A stretch of 7,037 nt of DNA from Treponema sp. (GCA_031264475.1 JAISEA010000055.1:1-7037); one strand, 5' to 3'. Numbered from the stretch's first letter, positions 1 to 5,811 are shown. The notes: generated from the letters alone by a model not told the origin. Numbers and translations: made by a program.

Positions 1-152
1 CAGGTACTAACAATATAATCAACAGCGTGAACCGTATAAGCCGTATAACGACTTCTCATAAGCGCCTCTGCGGTGAGAGGCTTCTGTACACCTAAAATAA
101 AAGGCTCGCAACAATCGGTATATTGCTTGCCTGAACCACATGGACAATCCAT
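1..152 (-). CDS. YchJ-like SEC-C motif protein (UPF0225 family), 5' part only, cut by window edge
   Basis: Reading the minus strand from an ATG at 152-150 gives 50 codons that run off the left edge. The product begins MDCPCGSGKQYTDCC, a textbook SEC-C zinc-binding motif (Cys3, Cys5, Cys14, Cys15), followed by EALMRSRYTAYTV and DYIVST, which match the conserved start of the YchJ/UPF0225 family (typically ALMRSRYSAY then DYL.ATW). In this family the SEC-C motif precedes an NTF2-like domain, which would lie outside the window; its biochemical role is not established. A strong Shine-Dalgarno (AAAGGAG, plus-strand positions 159-165) sits 6 nt before the ATG. The gene is divergent from tmk across a 167-bp gap that holds a REP-like palindrome. 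The family assignment is quite sure; the function is not. Confidence 0.9.
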   Translation of the reverse strand, partial: MDCPCGSGKQYTDCCEPFILGVQKPLTAEALMRSRYTAYTVHAVDYIVST

Positions 153-169
153 TCTTTTCTCCTTTCCCT

Positions 170-198
170 ATAATAGCTGTTTTCCTCAAAACTTACAA
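170..198 (-). promoter_or_regulatory. Possible promoter of the YchJ-like gene
   Basis: On the minus strand a TTGTAA -35 (plus positions 193-198) is separated by 17 bp from a TATTAT -10 (170-175). The predicted start, near 163, would fall within or just before the Shine-Dalgarno, giving a very short leader, which weakens the call. No better pair was seen. Confidence 0.3.
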
Positions 199-216
199 CA
201 CCCAAAGGTAAGAAGG

Positions 217-231
217 CGGTGTCAGACACCG
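217..231. repeat. REP-like palindrome CGGTGTCAGACACCG
   Basis: A perfect 15-bp palindrome with 7-bp arms around a central A. The symmetry extends outward through a G-T mismatch to AAG/CTT (213-235), so an RNA copy could form an 11-pair stem before loop constraints. A further ACACCC (198-203) / GGGTGT (239-244) pair encloses it. The core matches the GTGTCAGACAC core found at the 3' end of the RAYT gene (5767-5777) and the GGGTCAGACACCG copies upstream of it. It lies between two divergent genes, so a terminator role is unlikely. Confidence 0.75.
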
Positions 232-319
232 TCTTAACGGGTGTGGTACGAAAGAAGACGCCGCTGTCTCTGACTCTCCGCCTAGCATAAATTAGCAAAA
301 TTAGTTTATTATATAAAAA

Positions 320-946
320 ATGAATGACTATTTAACTAATCAGAAACCGGAAACCGTCAAAAGATTCGTAGTATTTGAAGGTGGAGATGGAAGTGGAACC
401 AGTACCCAGCTTGAACTATTGCGCGGCAAACCCCGCGTGTGGACGACACGCGAGCCTACAGACAGCCCCATCGGACGCCTCATCAGATCCGCCCTCCGTG
501 GGGAAATAACATTACATCCAGAGACGCTTACGCGACTCTTCTCCGCGGATAGAAATGAGCATCTCTTCGCAAAGGACGGCGTTATAGACCGTTGTAGTCA
601 GGGTGAAATCGTCGTCTCTGACAGGTACACGCTTTCGTCGCTTGTTTACCAAGGTTTTTTATGCGGGGACTTGCCGTTCAAGCTCAACGAGGACTTTCCT
701 TTACCAGAACTGCTCTTCTTTCTTGATATAGACCCACAAATAGCAATGCGACGCATAGAAAATCGTTCGGATCGCGAAATTTATGAATATCTCGAATTCC
801 AAGAACTTGTCCGCGAGCGCTACAAGACTCTGGTACCGCAATGGCAACAGAAAGGTGTCCGTGTTATCGTCATTGACGCGTCAGAACCAGTAGAAGCCAT
901 AGCAAGAAAAGCGGCACAGGAAATTGACGCGCTTCGGAAAGAATAA
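320..946 (+). CDS. tmk: Thymidylate kinase (dTMP kinase) with altered P-loop
   Basis: Phosphorylates dTMP to dTDP with ATP in the cytoplasm, the step before dTTP in DNA precursor synthesis. The 208-aa protein has the family landmarks in order: P-loop region FEGGDGSGTSTQ (residues 19-30), TREP (43-46), the DRY motif in SDRYTLSSLVYQG (100-112), a LDIDP strand (135-139), an arginine-rich lid segment RRIENRSDRE (144-153), and VIDAS near the C-terminus (184-188). The canonical P-loop lysine (GxxxxGK[ST]) is Thr27 here. The stretch between P-loop and TREP is also about eight residues shorter than in typical bacterial enzymes. The rest looks intact, so I infer a working enzyme. The start is the only ATG before the P-loop, but it has no Shine-Dalgarno; the upstream 20 bases are nearly all A/T. 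No convincing promoter was found. Confidence 0.93.
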   Translation: MNDYLTNQKPETVKRFVVFEGGDGSGTSTQLELLRGKPRVWTTREPTDSPIGRLIRSALRGEITLHPETLTRLFSADRNEHLFAKDGVIDRCSQGEIVVSDRYTLSSLVYQGFLCGDLPFKLNEDFPLPELLFFLDIDPQIAMRRIENRSDREIYEYLEFQELVRERYKTLVPQWQQKGVRVIVIDASEPVEAIARKAAQEIDALRKE

Positions 947-968
947 TGACAAAACTGACATTTTTGTA

Positions 969-997
969 TTGCTTTTCTTACGACTTTGTGCTAATAT
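969..997 (+). promoter_or_regulatory. Probable luxS promoter
   Basis: TTGCTT (969-974), a 17-bp spacer and TAATAT (992-997). Transcription would start near 1004, leaving a leader of about 55 nt that contains a hairpin and the luxS Shine-Dalgarno. The -35 matches consensus at only three positions. Confidence 0.4.
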
Positions 998-1011
998 AAG
1001 GAAAATTAAAA

Positions 1012-1039
1012 ATGCTTCTAAAGCGTGCCTTTAGAGCAT
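1012..1039 (+). promoter_or_regulatory. Hairpin in the luxS leader
   Basis: Arms TCTAAAG (1017-1023) and CTTTAGA (1029-1035) form a 7-bp stem around a CGTGC loop. After one bulged T (1016) the stem continues with ATGC (1012-1015) / GCAT (1036-1039). It ends 7 nt before the GAGGAG Shine-Dalgarno at 1047-1052. No T-run follows, so it is not an ordinary terminator for tmk. It may affect luxS mRNA stability or translation. Confidence 0.45.
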
Positions 1040-1058
1040 AATTTCTGAGGAGATATTT

Positions 1059-1535
1059 ATGGAAAAAATAGCAAGTTTTCAGATTGATCACACACGATTA
1101 CTTCCGGGAGTCTACGTGTCTCGCCAAGACGCTTTCGGCGAAACTACACTCACCACCTTTGACCTGCGGTTTAAGGCGCCGAATCGCGAACCTGTTATAG
1201 ATATGCCGGTGATGCATACCCTTGAACATCTAGTCGCCACATACCTCCGTTCTCAAGCGGAATGGGGAAAACGAGTCGTCTATGTAGGACCAATGGGCTG
1301 TAGAACAGGTATGTATATTATATTTGAAGGAAAATTCAGCTCCGCTGATGTTCTGCCCCTGCTCATAGAAACATTTGATTGGATATTGGACTTTGAAGGA
1401 GCGATTCCAGGAGCCGCACCAGAGGACTGTGGAAACTGGCGCGAACACAATCTCGATATGACCAAATTTGAAGCGAAACGTTACGTAAAAACATTGAAAC
1501 AAGCGGGTAAGGAAAACTTGAACTACCCCGAATAG
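1059..1535 (+). CDS. luxS: S-ribosylhomocysteine lyase (LuxS)
   Basis: Cleaves S-ribosylhomocysteine to homocysteine and 4,5-dihydroxy-2,3-pentanedione, the precursor of autoinducer-2, as part of recycling S-adenosylmethionine by-products in the cytosol. The 158-aa length is normal. Metal ligands are present: the HTLEH motif (His53, His57) and Cys124 in EDCGNW. The catalytic pair is also visible: Glu56 within HTLEH and Cys81 in GPMGCRTGMY. The N-terminal FQIDHTRLLPGVYVSR is typical of the family. The ATG is preceded by GAGGAG with 6-nt spacing, which fixes the start. The upstream partner enzyme Pfs/Mtn is not next to it. It probably has its own promoter and leader hairpin downstream of tmk. 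No clear terminator follows; only A/T-rich sequence (1551-1573) lies before the next promoter. Confidence 0.98.
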   Translation: MEKIASFQIDHTRLLPGVYVSRQDAFGETTLTTFDLRFKAPNREPVIDMPVMHTLEHLVATYLRSQAEWGKRVVYVGPMGCRTGMYIIFEGKFSSADVLPLLIETFDWILDFEGAIPGAAPEDCGNWREHNLDMTKFEAKRYVKTLKQAGKENLNYPE

Positions 1536-1573
1536 CAATGAACAGAGAACAAAAATCACTTTTTTATAAAAAA

Positions 1574-1606
1574 TAACTTGTATAAGTTAGTCAAGTAATG
1601 TATAAT
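1574..1606 (+). promoter_or_regulatory. Promoter of the TPR operon with a dyad over the -35
   Basis: A perfect TATAAT -10 (1601-1606) lies 17 bp from TTGTAT (1578-1583). The -35 is embedded in an inverted repeat TAACTT-GTAT-AAGTTA (1574-1589), a plausible operator. The start site would be near 1613, after the in-frame ATG at 1598, so the first gene must begin at the later ATG at 1628. Confidence 0.6.
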
Positions 1607-1627
1607 ATCTATTTAATAGGGTTAAAT

Positions 1628-1951
1628 ATGGCGGATTATAGAAAATTATTTCAAGAACAAGAAAGTTCCTTCATTAAGACTGATCAAAAACTTCCCATCA
1701 CTAGTACACAGAAGGTTAACCTCAACCGTAAAGGAAACGTTTTGTTTAACGAAGGAAATATTGAAGAGGCAAAGCGGATTTTCTTGACAACCGGTTATTC
1801 AGATGGACTTTCTCGGATCGGCGACTACTATAAGAAACAAGGAAAGTTATTGGATGCTCTCCGTATGTATTGGAAGGCGCCAGATCGAAACAAAGCTGAA
1901 ATTATTATTATACAGCTTTCCACCGTTATAAAAACTCTCATTGATAATTAG
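1628..1951 (+). CDS. Small TPR-like helical protein, partner of the following TPR gene
   Basis: Encodes 107 aa beginning MADYRKLFQEQESSF. After a polar N-terminal region of about 30 residues, the segment LNRKGNVLFNEGNIEEAKRIF followed by SDGLSRIGDYYKKQGKLLDALRMY reads as two TPR-like helix pairs, with the A-x-x-x-F and LGDYY/GDYYKKQGK patterns of the fold. No signal peptide, membrane segment or catalytic motif is visible. A longer in-frame ATG exists at 1598, but it lies upstream of the predicted transcript start and has no Shine-Dalgarno, whereas the ATG at 1628 has TAGGG at 1617-1621 with 6-nt spacing. It ends 18 nt before the large TPR gene, so the two are almost certainly one operon, and the products may act together. 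I do not recognise a specific function. Confidence 0.8.
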   Translation: MADYRKLFQEQESSFIKTDQKLPITSTQKVNLNRKGNVLFNEGNIEEAKRIFLTTGYSDGLSRIGDYYKKQGKLLDALRMYWKAPDRNKAEIIIIQLSTVIKTLIDN

Positions 1952-1969
1952 GAGGATTTCTTAAAAGAC

Positions 1970-3115
1970 ATGGAAGGAACAACCTTTATAGACGATTTAT
2001 TCAAAAAATACGATATAGCCGAGCCGCATGATGAAAATCATGAATTAGCAGAAATCTCGGAGCTATCCAAGAAAGGCTATCAACTTCTAAAAGAGAACAA
2101 GATATTTGAAGCAGTAGATTGCTTTGAAAAGATCATACTTATTGATGAATACAACAACTATGCGTTAGTTGGAATGGGAGATGCCTTTCGCAAAAGAGGT
2201 TCATTCCGCGAAGCCATCATCTTCTATCAACGATGTCTTGTTCACCATCCGGGCAATAACTACGCCCTATTCGGATTGGCTGACTGCTTCAAAGCTCTCA
2301 ACCAATTCCAAAAAGCCATAGAGATTTGGGAACAATACTTGGTCCATGATGAAAAGAACATTACTGTCTTGACTCGAGTGGCGGATGCGTACCGCAAAAT
2401 CAAGAACTTCAAACACTCTAAAGCCGTTTATCTACGAGTACTTGAGATGGAGAACGACAACCCCTACGCCATCATCGGCTTAGGACATCTCCACTATGAC
2501 TTCAAGGAATACACAGAGGCGCTTTACTATTGGAAGAAGATGCTCCTCACGGCTGATTATTCAACTATTGACATCCGCGTACTCACCTCTATAGGGAACT
2601 GCCACCGTAAACTAAAAACCTTTGACGAAGGCATTATTTATTTTGAGAAAGCCCTTGAACGAGACCTCTACAACTTCTATGCGCTCTTTGGGATGGCGGA
2701 TTGCTACCGAGGCATGAATATGCCCCTCAAATCCCTCGAATACTGGGACCGCATCATTGAACAAGACCCGCGTAACAAGGTGATTTTGACCCGTGCGGGA
2801 GACGCGTACCGAAGCCTTGAGAACTATGACAAAGCGATAGAATACTATGAAAAGGCGATCAACATTGAATTCGACACCTATGCAGTGCTAGGCTTAGCCA
2901 TAGTAGCGAAAGTCCGCGGCAGGTATCCAGATGCCATAGAGTCCCTTTGCCGCCTTATACAGCAAGACCCGAAGAATTACCGCCTTTACATCGAATTAGC
3001 CGACTGTTTCGTTAAAACCAATGAAAAGAACAAAGCCATAGAATTACTTGAAGAGTTCCAGAAACTAGGCGGACGCAACACCGCAATAATGGACTTTTTG
3101 GAAAAGATAAAATAG
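1970..3115 (+). CDS. Tetratricopeptide repeat protein, about ten TPRs
   Basis: The 381-aa protein is nearly all TPR solenoid from about residue 30 to 368, with consensus units such as YALFGLADCFKALNQFQKAI and AGDAYRSLENYDKAIEYYEK. TPRs form helical superhelices that bind proteins; no enzymatic domain, signal peptide or membrane helix is visible, so it is probably a cytoplasmic scaffold. Residues 98-303 show a higher-order pattern: units beginning YA (98, 166, 237, 304) alternate with units containing VLT or ILT (about 133, 204, 272), giving three roughly 69-residue two-TPR modules. The N-terminal 28 residues are acidic and non-repetitive. AGGAGG (1950-1955) overlaps the stop of the upstream gene but sits 14 nt from the ATG, unusually far; no nearer in-frame start exists. 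It is the second gene of the TPR operon. The family call is sure, the partner unknown. Confidence 0.93.
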   Translation: MEGTTFIDDLFKKYDIAEPHDENHELAEISELSKKGYQLLKENKIFEAVDCFEKIILIDEYNNYALVGMGDAFRKRGSFREAIIFYQRCLVHHPGNNYALFGLADCFKALNQFQKAIEIWEQYLVHDEKNITVLTRVADAYRKIKNFKHSKAVYLRVLEMENDNPYAIIGLGHLHYDFKEYTEALYYWKKMLLTADYSTIDIRVLTSIGNCHRKLKTFDEGIIYFEKALERDLYNFYALFGMADCYRGMNMPLKSLEYWDRIIEQDPRNKVILTRAGDAYRSLENYDKAIEYYEKAINIEFDTYAVLGLAIVAKVRGRYPDAIESLCRLIQQDPKNYRLYIELADCFVKTNEKNKAIELLEEFQKLGGRNTAIMDFLEKIK

Positions 3116-3168
3116 CCTTCCTTGCTACCTGACGCGGCTTTACAGACGAAATTCCCTACCAAACATAA

Positions 3169-3196
3169 TTCAACCATACCACGGGACGCTTATAGA
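3169..3196 (+). promoter_or_regulatory. Weak candidate promoter for rlmN
   Basis: TTCAAC (3169-3174), 16-bp spacer, TATAGA (3191-3196). If used, transcription starts near 3203, placing the perfect hairpin at 3199-3231 at the extreme 5' end of the mRNA and favouring translation from 3247. rlmN could instead be read through from the TPR operon, since no terminator lies between them. Confidence 0.22.
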
Positions 3197-3198
3197 GA

Positions 3199-3231
3199 TA
3201 GGGTATGGATGGGAACACCATCCATACCCTA
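3199..3231. repeat. Perfect 14-bp inverted repeat over the proposed rlmN start
   Basis: Arms AGGGTATGGATGG (3200-3212) and CCATCCATACCCT (3218-3230) are exact complements around a GAACA loop, with one more T-A pair outside. The ATG at 3205 lies inside the left arm. No T-run follows on either strand, so it is not an intrinsic terminator. It could control translation, or be a leader element if the true start is 3247. Confidence 0.8.
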
Positions 3232-4275
3232 ACCCCTAACGAAAGAATGAAACAAACCTTAGCAGGCAAACCCTTAGCAGAACTAATAGAACTCCTCAAA
3301 CCCCTCCCCGCGTTCCGCGCGCGACAACTCCTCCACCATATCTGCCGAGGAACCCGCACATTTGCCGAGATGACTGACTTCTCCCTATCCATACGCGAGG
3401 CTATGGAGAGACGCTTCACCCTCTATTCAAGCGAAGTTGTACAGCGACTCAGAGACAAAGACGGCAGTATGAAACTCCAAATCGCCTTGAACGACAACAT
3501 GATAGAAGCCGTGATCCTCACAGACAAAACAGGGCGCAAGACCGCGTGCCTCTCAACCCAAGCTGGATGCCCCATAGGATGCGTATTCTGCAAGACAGGC
3601 AAACTAGGCTTCAGTCGTAACCTAGCGTCAACCGAGATCGTCGAACAATTCCTCCACCTCCAGAGAGCCGCCGGTTCACGCATCGACAACATAGTCGTCA
3701 TGGGTATGGGCGAGCCGCTCTTAAACCCCGTTGAACTACGAAAAGCGCTCATATTCCTCACCGACGAAGAAACCCTGAACTTCTCCAAGCGCAGTATAAC
3801 AATCTCCACGTGTGGCATTGCCGATGGGATTCGGGACTTAGCGGAGAACGCGCCCAACACCCGACTCGCCCTGTCGCTTACCACAGCGGACCAAGACCTA
3901 CGCAAACGGCTCATGCCCGCAACGGTAGCCAACCCGTTACCCGCGGTGAAAGAAGCCCTACGCTACTACCAACAAAAACAAAAACGCCGGGTTACCCTAG
4001 AGATTGTCCTGCTCGGCGGAGTGAACAACCGCCAAGAAGACGCGGACGCGGTAGCCGTCTTTGCCCGTGGATTAGACGCAGTGGTGAACATCATCCCGTG
4101 GAACCCGGTTTCCGATGCGCTCTTTGAAGGCGCGCCTTTACGCCAGCCGACCCGCGCCGAGACGGATGGCTTTGCCGAGAGCCTACAAAAACGAGGATTA
4201 AACGTAACCGTGCGATTGAAGAGAGGGCGCGGCGTGGCGGGCGCGTGCGGGCAGTTAGGATATGTGGAAAACTAG
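3205..4275 (+). CDS. rlmN: 23S rRNA (adenine2503-C2)-methyltransferase, radical SAM
   Basis: Methylates C2 of A2503 in 23S rRNA and, in characterised homologues, A37 of some tRNAs, using a 4Fe-4S cluster and two SAM molecules. In the 356-aa product the radical-SAM motif is CPIGCVFC (Cys122, Cys126, Cys129), preceded by Cys115 in ACLSTQAGC, at the family's spacing. MGMGEPLLN (166-174) is the SAM-binding glycine motif, and Cys348 in AGACGQLG is the methyl-carrying cysteine. An N-terminal accessory segment contains PAFRARQL (35-42). The start is uncertain. The ATG at 3205 has only a weak GAG at 3195-3197 and is buried in a perfect hairpin; the ATG at 3247 (residue 15) gives MKQTLAGKPLAELIELL, a more typical beginning, with only GAAAGA before it. 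I give the long form but lean to 3247 biologically. The stop overlaps the stop of the converging LysM gene. Confidence 0.96.
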   Translation: MDGNTIHTLTPNERMKQTLAGKPLAELIELLKPLPAFRARQLLHHICRGTRTFAEMTDFSLSIREAMERRFTLYSSEVVQRLRDKDGSMKLQIALNDNMIEAVILTDKTGRKTACLSTQAGCPIGCVFCKTGKLGFSRNLASTEIVEQFLHLQRAAGSRIDNIVVMGMGEPLLNPVELRKALIFLTDEETLNFSKRSITISTCGIADGIRDLAENAPNTRLALSLTTADQDLRKRLMPATVANPLPAVKEALRYYQQKQKRRVTLEIVLLGGVNNRQEDADAVAVFARGLDAVVNIIPWNPVSDALFEGAPLRQPTRAETDGFAESLQKRGLNVTVRLKRGRGVAGACGQLGYVEN

Positions 4276-5057
4276 TCCCGCGGCGCGGTTGTAGGATCGA
4301 TATAAACCCCAGCCTTATCGACCATGAACAAAAGCTGAGGGGACCTGTCGGTTGACAAGCGACCTAGTTCCGCGCCAGGTCCCACTTTATCGCCTTGTTT
4401 GACTGAAAGCCGTTCACAACCGCCGTAGATATAGAGCAAGCCGCTCGTGTTCTTAATGATAACTACTTGTTTATAATTCAGATAAGGTCCGGCTGACTGC
4501 ACCACGCCGTTAGTAACGCTTCGGACGACTTCCGCGGCGTAACTCGTGATGATGATTCCGCCTGCCAGCTTTCCGGTAGACTTCGCCATGCTTCTGACTG
4601 TTACAGGCCATTCCAGCGGCGATTTGGGTGAGAGAGGCGGTTTTACCTCGGCTGGCTGGGGAATCTTCAGCTTGTCGCCGGTCTTGAGCACGTAGTTATC
4701 GGGTAGATCGTTTAGACGCAAGAGCGCGGACACGGTTACGCCGTTTCTGCGGGCGATGCTAAAGAGGGTGTCGTTTTTGATGACTACGTATTCGGAGTTG
4801 CTTTGACTAGTCGCAACGCCGCTCTGTGCGGGCGCGTTGGTTTTCGGCGCGTCTTTCTTTTCCGGTATCTTGAGTTTCTGATCTACCTTTAGTCTGGACG
4901 GATCGGTTATGCCGTTCAGTTTCATGAGGGCTTCGGTGCTGACTCCGTAAGAGAGGGCTATCGAGTAGATTGTTTCTCCTTTTTTGACGGTATGGTCGTC
5001 GCCAAAGGTTGTTGCGCTTATAAAAAGGCACATAATAAAAAGAATAAGCTTTTGCAA
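4272..5057 (-). CDS. Secreted LysM protein with degenerate M23 (LytM-like) domain
   Basis: The 261-aa product starts MQKLILFIMCLFISATTFG, a signal peptide with likely cleavage before DD at residue 20. Two LysM peptidoglycan-binding domains follow (about 22-65 and 89-133), each opening with V-K-x-(G/N)-(E/D)-T and closing with KLKIP, joined by polar linkers. Residues 150-256 follow the M23/LytM fold: WPV, GGIIITS, NGVVQSAG, YKQVVIIKN, YIYGG, KQGDKVGPGAELG, PQLLFMV. The catalytic pattern is lost: no HxxxD histidine, the usual YxHL histidine is Gly, and HLHFE is QLLFM. Like EnvC and NlpD LytM domains it is probably a non-catalytic regulator or binder of cell-wall hydrolases in the periplasm. The start is a TTG, chosen because AGGAA lies about 7 nt before it and the promoter sits just upstream; the ATG at residue 9 has no Shine-Dalgarno and would shorten the signal peptide. 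Confidence 0.9.
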   Translation of the reverse strand: MQKLILFIMCLFISATTFGDDHTVKKGETIYSIALSYGVSTEALMKLNGITDPSRLKVDQKLKIPEKKDAPKTNAPAQSGVATSQSNSEYVVIKNDTLFSIARRNGVTVSALLRLNDLPDNYVLKTGDKLKIPQPAEVKPPLSPKSPLEWPVTVRSMAKSTGKLAGGIIITSYAAEVVRSVTNGVVQSAGPYLNYKQVVIIKNTSGLLYIYGGCERLSVKQGDKVGPGAELGRLSTDRSPQLLFMVDKAGVYIDPTTAPRD

Positions 5058-5078
5058 TTTCTATTCCTATCTTTTGAT

Positions 5079-5107
5079 ATTATACGCTAACAGGGCAAGG
5101 TATTCAA
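5079..5107 (-). promoter_or_regulatory. Promoter of the LysM gene
   Basis: On the minus strand TTGAAT (5102-5107), exactly 17 bp, then a perfect TATAAT (5079-5084). Transcription would start near 5072, giving a short leader with an AGGAA ribosome binding site and then the TTG start at 5057. This supports the TTG over the internal ATG. Confidence 0.65.
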
Positions 5108-5126
5108 GCAGGCGAAGCCTGTTTTT
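5107..5126 (+). terminator. Short hairpin with T-run, possible plus-strand terminator
   Basis: CAGGC-GAA-GCCTG (5109-5121) is extended by one G-T and one A-T pair and runs into TTTTT (5122-5126). No plus-strand gene ends here, but rlmN has no terminator before it collides with the LysM gene, so its antisense read-through could stop here. The stem is short and the call is tentative. It may equally be part of the adjacent repeat block. Confidence 0.3.
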
Positions 5127-5209
5127 GGTTAATGGCTTCCCAAGAAAGGGTCAGACACCGATGATGTTTTTGGGTAATGGCTTCCCAATGTGAAAGGGTC
5201 AGACACCGA
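5121..5209 (+). repeat. Duplicated 41/44-bp REP-bearing unit upstream of the RAYT gene
   Basis: Unit 1 (5121-5161) and unit 2 (5166-5209) share a TTTTTGG-TAATGGCTTCCCAA half and an identical GAAAGGGTCAGACACCGA half. They differ by one substitution (T5129 to G5174) and a 3-nt insertion in unit 2. Each contains a small TTGG/CCAA hairpin and ends in the REP-like GGGTCAGACACCG (5148-5160 and 5196-5208). The pair lies 77 bp before the transposase ATG, where RAYT genes commonly carry their cognate REP sequences. Confidence 0.75.
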
Positions 5210-5286
5210 CATCAGAAGCTCGAAAAAATTGTAAAAATCGGCGGCTTAAACCAAAGCAAATTCCAGGATGAGCCCATAGTATAGGT

Positions 5287-5811
5287 ATGAGAGGCTTACG
5301 AATACTCCAAAACGGAGCGACGTACCATGTTACGTCGAAATTTGACCATGACGACATGATCCTCCTTGATCCCCGATTCAAGAAACTCTTACTTTTTTTC
5401 ATCAAAAAGGCGAAACTGAAGTTCCATTTCAGCTTTTGGGATTTCTGTATCATGGATAATCATATCCATTTATCGATAAAGCCGGGCAAAGACGGCAATT
5501 TGTCTAAGATAATGCAATGGATAAAGTGTAATTTCGCCAAGGCGTGGAACAAAGCGAATGGGCGGACGGGGCATGTGTGGGGAGAACGGTTTTATTCACG
5601 GATAATCAGCGGGATAACGGACTTTTTGCGGGTGCGGGAGTACATCGCGGAGAATCCGGTGAAGGCTGGGCTTGTGGAACGAGCCGCTGAGTGGGTGTTT
5701 GGCAGTTTATACCACCGACTCCACAAACTAGCTGGTTTAGTAGACGACGTGGCGTCGGACGATCTGGTGTCAGACACGGCAGAATTCTTCGCCAAAAAAA
5801 AGGACGGCTAA
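5287..5811 (+). CDS. REP-associated tyrosine transposase (RAYT), Y1 HUH family
   Basis: A single-domain HUH nuclease of the IS200/TnpA-REP type that nicks single-stranded DNA at REP hairpins. In the 174-aa product, RILQNGATYHVTSK (5-18) is the typical opening strand. The HUH pair is His59 and His61 in CIMDNHIHL, and the nucleophile is Tyr119 in REYIAENPVKAGLV. GHVWGERFYSRII (95-107) is the conserved linker motif. All catalytic residues are present, so the enzyme may be active. No IS ends or second ORF were found, so it looks like a solitary domesticated RAYT rather than an IS200 element. After about residue 145 the protein leaves the family pattern: LVSDT is encoded by a REP-like palindrome and KKKDG-stop by the neighbour's terminator. 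The start is the first ATG after an in-frame stop; only a weak ATAGG, very close to the ATG, precedes it, suggesting low expression. Confidence 0.92.
   Translation: MRGLRILQNGATYHVTSKFDHDDMILLDPRFKKLLLFFIKKAKLKFHFSFWDFCIMDNHIHLSIKPGKDGNLSKIMQWIKCNFAKAWNKANGRTGHVWGERFYSRIISGITDFLRVREYIAENPVKAGLVERAAEWVFGSLYHRLHKLAGLVDDVASDDLVSDTAEFFAKKKDG
5766..5778 (+). repeat. REP-like palindrome inside the RAYT 3' end
   Basis: GGTGTCAGACACG contains GTGTCAGACAC (5767-5777), a perfect 5-1-5 palindrome and the same core as the copy at 217-231. It encodes LVSDT of the transposase C-terminus, so the RAYT gene has REP-like sequence on both sides of its catalytic core. Confidence 0.7.

Noticed and set aside
63..80. 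Hairpin GCCTCT-GCGGTG-AGAGGC
   Set aside because: Lies inside the YchJ coding sequence, in codons that fit the family; probably coincidence.
92..298. 68-codon minus-strand open frame between YchJ and tmk
   Set aside because: Overlaps the well-supported YchJ frame and its ribosome site and translates the REP palindrome.
1551..1573. Terminator for luxS in the A-run/T-run stretch
   Set aside because: Only A/T pairs can form, with no GC-rich stem; too weak to call.
1598..1627. Ten extra N-terminal codons (MYNIYLIGLN) for the small TPR-like gene
   Set aside because: The ATG at 1598 overlaps the spacer and -10 of the promoter, so it would not be in the transcript; the ATG at 1628 has a ribosome site.
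4984..5193. 69-codon plus-strand open frame over the LysM promoter
   Set aside because: Antisense to the LysM signal peptide, promoter and duplicated repeat; no ribosome site or motif.
5287..5811. Complete IS200/IS605 insertion sequence
   Set aside because: Only the single HUH gene is present, with no TnpB and no recognisable IS ends; the surrounding REP-like repeats fit a solitary RAYT better.
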